Origin: Nitrososphaerales archaeon TH5893
GTDB lineage: Archaea > Thermoproteota > Nitrososphaeria > Nitrososphaerales > Nitrososphaeraceae
Reading direction: 5' to 3'
Assembly: GCA_014523685.1 (NCBI GenBank)
Contig: JAATVT010000137.1
Span: forward strand, 1-5,450
DNA length: 5,450 bases
The notes beneath the pieces are model-generated. The model saw nothing but the letters and a program-made list of their open reading frames with translations, had not been told where the DNA came from and made no database searches. Shown piece by piece: positions 1 through 4,673 of the stretch; position 1 is the first letter of the stretch, and each line of letters begins with the position of its first letter. Both the position numbers and the translations under genes were made by a program.

Positions 1-585
1 TACGCCTGTCCTTGTCAGTTCGAGTCACGCCGCCCCACGCACGGAGACTGTCGCGGCTTCGCGGGCGTTCGCATCGATAAGGGCCACTTTGGAGACGTGG
101 CGCTCGATGGCCTCGGCGCAGCCCTCCTCTACGCCTGGCCGGGACCGATCTACGAGGGCAACGGCGAAATTCAGGCCGTCATCGATGAGCGGGCGGACGG
201 CAAGCAACGAGACGCTCTTGCTACCGTCCTGTACGGTGGCGAGACCAACGAGAGGGCGACCCATTGGTGGGTCTATCGGATGATGTCAAGCACCGTCCAT
301 CCCCCGCTTTTCAAACACATCGAGTTTGACGTGAATATCGAGCGCCGAAAAGCACGCATCGTGATCCCTGACGTGCTCGAGTCCACCGCCCGTCCGATCC
401 GAAGCCCTGCGACGGGGGCTGAGCATCGCGTCCGCATCAACCTCCCGAATGGGATCGAGTTCGACCTCGCGGAGATCGGCAGTGGTACCACCAAGACGAT
501 GGCTTCAATCGCCCTCGACCTCAAGGACACCTACTTTCATTTCACTGTTCTGCGCCAGTCGGGCAAGGGGGTGGTCCGCTCATGA
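1..585 (+). CDS. DUF1326 domain protein, 5'-truncated by window edge
   Basis: The frame is open from base 1, so an apparent GTG start at 97 is internal. The extra upstream codons read YACPCQFESRRPTHGDC, the cysteine-rich N-terminal signature (C-P-C, then a third Cys) of DUF1326 proteins. The rest fits the family: WPGPIYEGNGE, then IDERADGKQRDAL, then PPLFKHIEFDV, then PATGAEHRVRINLPNG and AEIGSGTT near the end. The visible part is 194 residues; only about 15 N-terminal residues should be missing. The biochemical role of the family is unknown. In bacteria these genes often sit directly before a DUF2182 predicted metal-binding membrane protein, and here the stop overlaps a new ATG (ATGA, 582-585), matching that arrangement. 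GC content and codon use (C/G in third positions) are bacterial, unlike every other gene in the window. Family assignment is confident; the taxonomic source (proteobacterial-like) is inferred from recalled homologues. Confidence 0.88.
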   Translation, partial: YACPCQFESRRPTHGDCRGFAGVRIDKGHFGDVALDGLGAALLYAWPGPIYEGNGEIQAVIDERADGKQRDALATVLYGGETNERATHWWVYRMMSSTVHPPLFKHIEFDVNIERRKARIVIPDVLESTARPIRSPATGAEHRVRINLPNGIEFDLAEIGSGTTKTMASIALDLKDTYFHFTVLRQSGKGVVRS

Positions 586-599
586 TAGAATCCAACCGT

Positions 600-620
600 G
601 TCCACACCGGGGATCTTACA
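600..620. other. Composition junction between GC-rich bacterial-like and AT-rich archaeal-like DNA
   Basis: GC falls abruptly from about 60% to about 35% within some 20 bases. The last clearly bacterial element is the overlapping gene start at 582. The first clearly archaeal element, read on the minus strand, is the end of a signal peptide at about 620. Both genes are interrupted here. A GATC tetranucleotide lies at 612-615, inside the switch; it may be chance or a restriction-ligation scar. No inverted repeat, integrase or tRNA that would mark a natural insertion is visible at this edge. Confidence 0.7.
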
Positions 621-709
621 CTTGCATATGTCATGGGCGTTGTATTTATTGCTGCCAAGAGAAGGATGCTTGAAACAGCGATAGAAATAACAAATGTGTA
701 CTTGTTCAT
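613..709 (-). pseudogene. Truncated secreted-protein gene (signal peptide only)
   Basis: The ATG at 709 opens a frame starting MNKYTFVISIAVSSILLLAA: a short basic start, a hydrophobic core of about 15 residues, then a polar stretch ending in a YA-S motif near residue 29-30. This is a typical secretion signal of Nitrososphaerales exported proteins. A TATA-like box lies 27 bases upstream, right for a leaderless transcript. The mature part is missing: after about base 615 the frame continues only as antisense of the GC-rich DUF1326 gene, remaining open to 542 without resembling protein. The true C-terminus and identity are lost at the junction. Frame could also be extended upstream to an ATG at 766, but the promoter position and signal peptide favour 709. 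Confidence 0.5.
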
Positions 710-731
710 GAAGCCTAGATAAGAATGGTAG

Positions 732-740
732 AATATAAGT
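732..740 (-). promoter_or_regulatory. TATA-like box for the truncated secreted-protein gene
   Basis: Minus-strand CTTATATTC is centred 27 bases before the ATG at 709, the spacing expected for an archaeal TATA box driving a leaderless mRNA. Seen by eye only. Confidence 0.4.
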
Positions 741-861
741 GACTTTAGAAGCAATAGAGGCTCCACCTTCCGGAATATATCTGACTTTGATGCAAAGTGC
801 GAGATGTGAAACGATAAATACGATAACTTTGGTGATGGGAGAACTTAAAAAGCAGGTATAA
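739..861 (+). CDS. Possible 40-residue ORF or gene remnant
   Basis: A GTG directly after an in-frame stop opens a 40-codon frame whose middle reads PPSGIYLTLMQSARC and whose end reads LVMGELKKQV. The amino-acid make-up looks protein-like, but the start overlaps the TATA-like box of the opposite-strand gene and no own promoter or ribosome site is clear. An ATG at 725 in another frame gives MVEYK just before, so it may instead be the tail of a frameshifted gene. Not recognised. Confidence 0.2.
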   Translation: MTLEAIEAPPSGIYLTLMQSARCETINTITLVMGELKKQV

Positions 862-946
862 TCAGGACATTATTGTTAACTAATCGATTATTTAGGAACT
901 TATTCAACTTAGTAGACCTATGCTTAAACAGGTGGTTTGATTACCA

Positions 947-960
947 AATAGTATACTATT
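947..960. repeat. Perfect 14-base palindrome
   Basis: AATAGTATACTATT equals its own reverse complement. Related CTATT/CTATA words repeat just downstream (960-990). It could be a protein-binding site, but no promoter or gene start is adjacent, and short AT palindromes arise by chance. Confidence 0.35.
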
Positions 961-981
961 CTGTACTATATTATTCTGCTA

Positions 982-1188
982 TTAACTATTACCGATTACA
1001 CTGCAGCACTTTACATGCGATCCTCCAAGTCGATAACATCTCTTGAAATCCTCATCCTTATCCGGACCTACAACATTCACCTCATAAACAGCTCGTTTCA
1101 AAGGGATATTCTTGCCCCATTATTTAGACGGTATCATAGTAGGAATAGCTTCCTTTTGTCGTATTAGTTTTAATAGTCTAGTGGAATG
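982..1188 (-). pseudogene. Possible decayed minus-strand gene fragment
   Basis: One minus-strand frame runs from 1188 to the stop at 982 with a single interruption, a TAA at 1120-1122. The downstream half is protein-like, with KRAVYEVNVVGPDKDEDFKR in its middle; the upstream half reads LLKLIRQKEAIPTMIPSK. The longest uninterrupted part is only 45 codons, which can arise by chance in this DNA, so this is a weak call. The frame may start at ATG 1137 or a TTG at 1101. No family is recognised and no promoter is evident. Confidence 0.2.
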
Positions 1189-1369
1189 TTAAGGATTCTT
1201 ACTAATACCATTTCATAACGGGAGTATTTTCGAATTCTGAATTAGCTATGTAGTTCTTTACGGGGCTATATAATTATCAATGGTGATTAAAATGCTGATA
1301 TATTTACTACGTTAAATTCAAGGCTCGTTATCGTCCTACGTTGGTTATAAAATATATCGTTCTGACCAA

Positions 1370-1381
1370 CCCAAAAACCTG
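1370..1381 (-). terminator. Oligo-T tract after the zinc-finger gene
   Basis: Directly after the minus-strand stop the transcript would read CAGGTTTTTGGG. Archaeal termination commonly occurs at runs of T without a hairpin; five T is near the minimum. Confidence 0.3.
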
Positions 1382-1522
1382 TCACCAATTGCGTTTATCT
1401 CCCTCTAGTAGGCCCGCTCCACCATGAATTCTATCTATATGTTTTGATAAATCTGCCTTATCCTTGAATTTTGATTGGCAGTACGGGCATTCTATTGAAC
1501 CTTCACCATTTTCGCTAGACAT
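1382..1522 (-). CDS. Small C2H2 zinc-finger protein (46 aa)
   Basis: An ATG at 1522 opens a 46-residue frame ending in TGA at 1382. Residues 12-33 form a complete classical C2H2 finger: CPYC, twelve residues containing KFKDKADL, then H-x4-H (KHIDRIH). The spacing C-x2-C-x12-H-x4-H, the conserved Phe (residue 19) and the hydrophobic Leu (25) all match a zinc-binding beta-beta-alpha fold. A short acidic head (SSENGEGS) and a Gly-rich tail flank it. The size is below usual gene-finder limits. A TATA-like box sits about 28 bases upstream and an oligo-T tract follows the stop, so it looks like a single-gene leaderless unit. Single-finger proteins of this sort are common in Nitrososphaerales and probably bind nucleic acid or protein partners; the target is unknown. 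It is divergent from the SnoaL-like gene, 208 bases away. Confidence 0.82.
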   Translation of the reverse strand: MSSENGEGSIECPYCQSKFKDKADLSKHIDRIHGGAGLLEGDKRNW

Positions 1523-1543
1523 TTATGAATTGAGTACGGTTTA

Positions 1544-1555
1544 CCATATTAAAAA
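1544..1555 (-). promoter_or_regulatory. TATA-like box of the zinc-finger gene
   Basis: Minus-strand TTTTTAATATGG is centred about 28 bases before the ATG at 1522, fitting a leaderless archaeal promoter. Confidence 0.5.
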
Positions 1556-1687
1556 CCTATACGGTCACGTGAGCCAAAGCTCCAAGACCTATCACTAATA
1601 AATATGTATCAAAATAACTCTTCTTGATATCTTAGTCCCAGTTAACTTTAAGAAATTTTTCTCTTTTCATAAATTATACATCATATG

Positions 1688-1715
1688 AAAAAATATAGGT
1701 ACCATTTTTTTAATT
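1688..1715 (+). promoter_or_regulatory. Probable promoter of the SnoaL-like gene
   Basis: Two AT-rich TATA candidates precede the ATG at 1731: AAAAAATATAGG (1688-1699, centre about 36 bases upstream, giving a leader of about 9 bases) and TTTTTTAATTT (1705-1715, centre about 21 bases upstream). No Shine-Dalgarno sequence is seen near the start. I cannot choose between them. Confidence 0.35.
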
Positions 1716-1730
1716 TCATGAATCTTAATA

Positions 1731-2330
1731 ATGGCTATTAGACATAATGTAAACATGAAAAGGAATGGAAGGCTTGTAGTACCGCATGGCAAAAAAAATC
1801 GTCCTCATGTAAATAGATTAGGTAAAGTATTTGACGAACATATTAAATGTGAATTTGAAAGACGCGATATAGAAGCGACCATGAAGACAATGATTAAAGA
1901 ACCATATGTACACCATATACCAACACTGACCGGAGGCATTGGATATAGTGGTGTATACAACTTCTACAAAGACGAGCTTATTGGTAAGATGCCTGACGAC
2001 ACAAAATTTGTGCGCATTTCACGTACAATTGATAAAAATCAGGTTGTTGATGAGCTGATTCTAAGTTTTACTCACGATAGAGAGATAGAATTTATGCTAC
2101 CTGGAATACCCCCTACAGGCAAGTATGTAGAGCTCCCTCATGTAGTTGTAATGAAATTTAATGAGGGCAAAATAGCACATGAACATATATACTGGGATCA
2201 GGCGTCGCTGCTAGTGCAGATCGGTCTTCTAGATCCCAAACGTCTACCTGTTTCTGGTATTGAGCAAACAAGAATGCTCATGGAAATCCAAAAAGGACTC
2301 AAATCACGCGGTACTATGTCAACTCGTTAA
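1731..2330 (+). CDS. SnoaL-like / ester-cyclase-type protein (NTF2 fold)
   Basis: The 199-residue protein matches the SnoaL-like branch of the NTF2 superfamily. After a basic head of about 30 residues comes the helical start KVFDEHIKCEFERRDIEATM (33-51), then EPYVHHIPTLTGGIGY (57-72), the paired strands with ISRTIDKNQVVDEL and MLPGIPPTGKYVE, and a strong C-terminal signature HEHIYWDQASLLVQIGLLDP (150-169). Relatives are annotated as ester cyclases, polyketide-cyclase-like proteins or carboxymethylenebutenolidase-associated proteins; they form a cone-shaped cavity for small hydrophobic substrates, but the reaction here is unknown. Conserved His/Asp/Trp in the HEHIYWDQ block may line the pocket (inference). 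No signal peptide, so cytoplasmic. The N-terminal extension (KRNGRLVVPHGKKNRPH) is longer than I expect; a start at Met 9 (1755) is possible. Followed after 85 bases by the DUF3303-like gene, which has its own promoter. Confidence 0.8.
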   Translation: MAIRHNVNMKRNGRLVVPHGKKNRPHVNRLGKVFDEHIKCEFERRDIEATMKTMIKEPYVHHIPTLTGGIGYSGVYNFYKDELIGKMPDDTKFVRISRTIDKNQVVDELILSFTHDREIEFMLPGIPPTGKYVELPHVVVMKFNEGKIAHEHIYWDQASLLVQIGLLDPKRLPVSGIEQTRMLMEIQKGLKSRGTMSTR

Positions 2331-2382
2331 CACCACAAAAAACGGTTTCAAGACAGAAGTGTGACATGTTTTGATAGTGAAC

Positions 2383-2391
2383 TTTTTTATA
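2383..2391 (+). promoter_or_regulatory. TATA box of the DUF3303-like gene (and possible oligo-T terminator for the gene before)
   Basis: TTTTTTATA is centred about 29 bases before the ATG at 2416, the expected place for a leaderless transcript. The six T in a row may also end transcripts of the upstream SnoaL-like gene, so the two genes are probably separate units. Confidence 0.5.
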
Positions 2392-2415
2392 CCACGATAA
2401 GGATTTTCACATATA

Positions 2416-2694
2416 ATGACATCTACAGCTTTTTTAGTGTTTTATAGATTTAAGACAATGAGCAAAGGAGAAGCAGAAAAAGCTAAAGATGAATGGCATA
2501 ACCTGAAAAATGGGTTACCTTCTGGTATTGAGCTAGTAGGTGAATATACACATGCATGGGGGACGGAATACAATGGCTTTTTGTTATTCGAATCTGATAG
2601 TGCTGATTCATTTTTAGACTGGTGGTCAAAGTTCAAGGATAATATTAGATGGTACGTTGAGCAGACACATACAATAGCCGCTAGAAGACGGTGA
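2416..2694 (+). CDS. DUF3303-like small protein (92 aa)
   Basis: A 92-residue cytoplasmic protein with the layout of a dimeric alpha-beta-barrel-type domain: an N-terminal strand (AFLVFYRFKTM, 5-15), a Lys/Glu-rich helix (17-31), LPSGIELVGEYTHAWGTEYN (34-53), a strand GFLLFESDSA, then a helix SFLDWWSKFKDNI and a final strand RWYVEQTHTI. The order 'RFK... LP.GIE... W... FLL.E... F..WW..' resembles DUF3303, whose role is unknown. Close relatives are, as I recall, frequent in Nitrososphaera-type genomes as conserved hypotheticals. A promoter lies just upstream, so it is probably transcribed alone. The family link is by pattern, not by profile search; a general antibiotic-monooxygenase-like fold is the alternative. 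Confidence 0.65.
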   Translation: MTSTAFLVFYRFKTMSKGEAEKAKDEWHNLKNGLPSGIELVGEYTHAWGTEYNGFLLFESDSADSFLDWWSKFKDNIRWYVEQTHTIAARRR

Positions 2695-2766
2695 TGGTTC
2701 TTGCTCCCAGAGAGATGAATAATCAGATGTTGTTAAGATGATAGTAAATCAAACATTGAACGGCAC

Positions 2767-2793
2767 GATATCTAAATATCTTATTTAGATGTC
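2767..2793. repeat. 12-base-pair AT-rich hairpin with 3-base loop
   Basis: GATATCTAAATA and TATTTAGATGTC flank the loop TCT. Nine pairs next to the loop are perfect, then one G-U and two more pairs. It lies between the DUF3303-like and PsbP-like genes. No T-run follows, so it is not an ordinary terminator; an RNA processing signal, a protein-binding site or chance are all open. Confidence 0.5.
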
Positions 2794-2882
2794 ATCAGTT
2801 AATAGAACAATTATGAAAAGAATTAGATGAGACAACACGAAAAGACAGAATCCAAAGCAAAGCACTAGGCCGCGCAGTAAGT

Positions 2883-2891
2883 CCTATATCT
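2883..2891 (+). promoter_or_regulatory. TATA-like box of the PsbP-like gene
   Basis: CCTATATCT is centred about 24 bases before the GTG at 2911. This supports GTG 2911 (or the adjacent TTG 2914) as a leaderless start; the frame is closed upstream by TAA at 2878. Confidence 0.42.
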
Positions 2892-2910
2892 TTGTTTTCA
2901 TAAGAAACCT

Positions 2911-3579
2911 GTGTTGAATGCTACCATTTCTTACAGGCATATCGTATCACTTCTGTTGATGCTGTTCTTCGTACCTGCTTTATTAGGAAATATAGATAGT
3001 CAATTCTTCAAGTCTTTTCATGAAAAGATATTTGGGTTTGATGATTTTTCTCGATATACACACATTCAAAACACTCAAGAATCGATCCGGCAAAGTACTG
3101 GAGGAGGATATTCATTATACGAGGACCCCCTTCTAGGAATAGTACTACGTTATCCTTCGGACTGGCAACAAGATGTCACAGACAAATCTGTGAGTTTTAG
3201 CAAAACAGATGTTTCAGATACACCAACTATGTTCATCTTTACAGCCACTGTGGATACACTCGAACCGAAAATAATGACCCTCGATCAGTTCGTACGAGCT
3301 GGAGTAGCTCCATACAGGGAGATATCGGGTTTTGAACTAACCGAGTATGATAAAGGAGCGACATTAGCTGGACTGCCTGCGCATAAAGTTACATTCTATA
3401 TACCATATCAAAATGTTGCTTTCTCCAAAATAGTAAGTTATTTTGCCATGATAAACAATACTGGATACGGTATTGCATATCAAGTTTCCAATCCCGAAAA
3501 AGAAGAACTAGATATGTTATTAAATTCTGAGTTACCTACCTTCCAAAGAATGACCAATTCATTTCAAATAATATCCTAG
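2911..3579 (+). CDS. PsbP-like membrane-anchored extracytoplasmic protein
   Basis: The 222-residue protein starts at GTG 2911; no ATG is available and the frame closes at 2878. Residues 11-26 (IVSLLLMLFFVPALLG) form a signal peptide or membrane anchor after a short basic-containing head. A spacer of about 40 residues follows, then the PsbP-like domain from about residue 69: YEDPLLGIVLRYPSDWQ is its hallmark, followed by alternating strands (SVSFSK, TMFIFTATVD), the helix TLDQFVRAGVAPY, GLPAHKVTFYIPY and the closing YGIAYQVSNPEKEEL... FQRMTNSFQII. In plants and cyanobacteria PsbP belongs to photosystem II; archaeal relatives are simply surface proteins of unknown role and do not imply photosynthesis. 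It is transcribed towards the unknown minus-strand gene, with 65 bases between the two stops. Confidence 0.8.
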   Translation: MLNATISYRHIVSLLLMLFFVPALLGNIDSQFFKSFHEKIFGFDDFSRYTHIQNTQESIRQSTGGGYSLYEDPLLGIVLRYPSDWQQDVTDKSVSFSKTDVSDTPTMFIFTATVDTLEPKIMTLDQFVRAGVAPYREISGFELTEYDKGATLAGLPAHKVTFYIPYQNVAFSKIVSYFAMINNTGYGIAYQVSNPEKEELDMLLNSELPTFQRMTNSFQIIS

Positions 3580-3644
3580 GACAAAATTATTTGAGATAAC
3601 TTGATATAAATATTAGATACTATCACAAGATTATGACTTGCTTA

Positions 3645-4016
3645 TTACGTTTCATCACTAGTGGGATAATACTTTGCATGCCATCTGCCCTCTCGGCTGC
3701 AAGCATTAATGCCTTCTTGAGTTATCAGAATATAAGCTGGATGAATATACCTTGTTATAAAACTCCTACCTTCCAATGAATCGACTACATTTTCCATCAT
3801 TTTCCAATATACGTCACTGCCGTTTCTTCCCTTGTAATTTTCATACTCCTTTGGATTGTTTTGATACGCACCTAGACGGGCCCTTATGAATGCATCTATT
3901 TTTAAGACCCTCGTAGAAGCGCTGTCATTTGACAGCTTCCTAACTGCGTTTAGAAACCACGGTTCAATATTTCGTGTATCATTTTTCTCATCCTCTACCG
4001 AAAATTCGAATCCCAA
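3645..4016 (-). CDS. Hypothetical protein with winged-helix-like C-terminus
   Basis: A 123-residue frame starting at TTG 4016; the frame closes upstream at 4044-4046 and has no ATG or GTG, so TTG is the only ordinary start. I do not recognise the family. The head is acidic (SVEDEKNDTRN), followed by helices (PWFLNAVRKL, STRVLKIDAFIRARLGAYQN) and then SDVYWKMMENVVDSLEGRSF, ITRYIHPAYILITQEGINAC. The last part resembles the end of a winged helix, where a helix with L-x-G-R-x-[FL] precedes two short strands ending in 'ILT.EGI'. That suggests a DNA-binding regulator, as inference only. The few codons before TTG (FAVGS) leave open a longer ancestral N-terminus. A TATA-like sequence at 4039-4048 suits a leaderless start at 4016. 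A palindrome and a second TATA-like box lie further upstream. Confidence 0.6.
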   Translation of the reverse strand: MGFEFSVEDEKNDTRNIEPWFLNAVRKLSNDSASTRVLKIDAFIRARLGAYQNNPKEYENYKGRNGSDVYWKMMENVVDSLEGRSFITRYIHPAYILITQEGINACSREGRWHAKYYPTSDET

Positions 4017-4038
4017 TGAACCTACCGCGAACAGAACG

Positions 4039-4048
4039 CTATATTAGG
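4039..4048 (-). promoter_or_regulatory. TATA-like box for the hypothetical gene at 4016
   Basis: Minus-strand CCTAATATAG is centred about 28 bases before TTG 4016, as for a leaderless transcript. A stronger-looking box, CTATATATTTTA (4087-4098, minus strand), would give a leader of about 50 bases instead. Both are by eye. Confidence 0.35.
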
Positions 4049-4471
4049 ATGTTGGAGACTTGAAGAGTGTCAAGTGACCTTGGTCTAAAATATATAGAAG
4101 CTTTACATGTAAAGTGTGAAAATGGATCGTATCAGCAATTCGCGAGGGAATAAATCCATTATTTGAATTGGAACAGGAGCTACCAAAGCAACAATATAAA
4201 ATGGAGAAGAGAACAGAGGGATATTAACATCCAATTTGCATGCGGGGGGCTGATACAATTGGCAGAAATTTATCCTATCTTAGAATGTTGCGTATTCTTC
4301 AACTAGGAAGTTTGGGAATCTTCTGAGCACTTTGAGCGATTAAATGATGCCCTAACTTCGTGTCGAGAGTTGTTGACCTTCCTTCCATACCATGATGTTT
4401 CCTCAACTATGCAGAAAAGTTGCAGTTCCGGCATATGGGTGGACCGATCCTCTCTAGTAAGTATAACTTAA
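4049..4471 (+). pseudogene. Degraded gene of unknown family
   Basis: From ATG 4049 one frame reads MLET, a TGA (4061), then VSSDLGLKYIEALHVKC and ENGSYQQFARE to a TAA at 4151. The sense then continues in a second frame at about 4144 (INPLFELEQELPKQQYKMEK, stop at 4225) and returns to the first frame at about 4223 (INIQFACGGLIQLAEIYP). That frame runs through a TAG (4304) into EVWESSEHFERLNDALTSCR, ELLTFLPYHDV and stops at 4469-4471. Joined, this is a helical protein of about 140 residues with two in-frame stops and two compensating frame changes. The restored text is much more protein-like than expected by chance. I do not know the family; 'INPLFELEQELP' and 'GGLIQLAEIYPIL' are the parts to search. 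It diverges from the gene at 4016 across 32 bases, hinting at a lost regulator/target pair. Sequencing indels are an alternative to true decay, but would not explain the stops. Confidence 0.45.
4101..4114. promoter_or_regulatory. Perfect 14-base palindrome beside a TATA-like box
   Basis: CTTTACATGTAAAG is self-complementary and touches the upstream side of the minus-strand TATA-like sequence at 4087-4098. That is where an operator or activator site would sit for the gene at 3645-4016. It also lies inside the degraded plus-strand gene, so it may just be former coding sequence. Confidence 0.35.
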
Positions 4472-4673
4472 GTCCAATATGGAATTGCGGGAGACTCAAC
4501 CTAATGAAAAGCCATGAAACCAAAGTAGTGCCTTTGGGTTATTTTGACTGAGATTCTATTATAGTTTTTAAAATCAAGAAACAAACGTGAGATCTACAAT
4601 TATCTGATTCTACATTAATCAAGAGCATTCACCAGATTTTCCATCTTCATATTTTTTCAACGCCGATATACAC

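Larger units (their letters stand above)
582..722 (+). pseudogene. Start of a gene overlapping DUF1326 (possible DUF2182), truncated at the composition switch
   Basis: An ATG overlaps the DUF1326 stop by ATGA, the usual sign of translational coupling. The open frame gives only 46 residues, beginning MIESNRVHTGD. Only about the first 10 codons lie in GC-rich DNA; the rest is simply the antisense of an archaeal signal-peptide gene on the other strand. The DUF2182 membrane protein is the expected partner by gene order, but too few residues remain to recognise it. I interpret this as the first codons of a bacterial gene joined to unrelated DNA, not as a functional 46-residue protein. Confidence 0.4.
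723..1381. other. Long AT-rich stretch without a confident gene
   Basis: No intact gene of normal size is visible on either strand over these 659 bases, and I see no tRNA-like cloverleaf. It holds the promoter of the truncated secreted-protein gene, a 40-codon ORF (739-861, +), a perfect 14-base palindrome (947-960), a possible decayed minus-strand frame (982-1188) and the oligo-T end of the zinc-finger gene (1370-1381). Stops are dense in all frames between about 1190 and 1370. Large, degraded spacers are common in low-GC Nitrososphaerales genomes. Confidence 0.5.
2760..2903 (+). pseudogene. Possible gene remnant with one in-frame stop
   Basis: The frame from 2760 to the TAA at 2901 is broken only by TGA at 2814-2816. 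Around the break it reads CHQLIEQL, then stop, then KELDETTRKDRIQSKALGRA, which looks like an amphipathic, charged helical protein segment rather than random AT-rich translation. A single base change would restore a 47-codon frame. No start codon, promoter or family is identifiable. The downstream end overlaps the promoter of the PsbP-like gene, so if real it is an old remnant. Confidence 0.22.

Noticed and set aside
25..264. Minus-strand frame of 79 codons inside the GC-rich segment
   Set aside because: It is antisense to the clear DUF1326 gene; long open antisense frames are usual in GC-rich coding DNA, and the translation has no recognisable domain.
89..283. Second plus-strand frame (64 codons, Ser/Arg/Pro-rich)
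   Set aside because: Out-of-frame shadow of the DUF1326 gene with low-quality composition.
273..530. Minus-strand frame of 85 codons
   Set aside because: Antisense shadow of DUF1326, rich in Arg/Ser with no domain.
97..585. GTG at 97 as the DUF1326 start
   Set aside because: The frame stays open to base 1 and the upstream codons encode the conserved cysteine motif, so the gene starts outside the window.
449..673. Plus-strand frame of 74 codons crossing the junction
   Set aside because: Serine/arginine-rich out-of-frame translation of DUF1326 that runs over the composition switch; not a gene.
1190..1370. Short minus-strand frames such as NYIANSEFENTPVMKWY
   Set aside because: Too short, closely bounded by stops on both sides, and without continuation in another frame.
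2442..2636. Minus-strand frame of 64 codons
   Set aside because: Fully antisense to the DUF3303-like gene, which has a promoter and a conserved domain pattern.
1731..2694. SnoaL-like and DUF3303-like genes as one operon
   Set aside because: There are 85 bases between them with six T and a TATA box at leaderless distance; separate transcription is more likely, though read-through cannot be excluded.
4518..4540. Short inverted repeat CCAAAG ... CTTTGG
   Set aside because: A six-base stem with a bulge beyond it, not placed at a gene end; likely chance in a spacer where I see nothing else.
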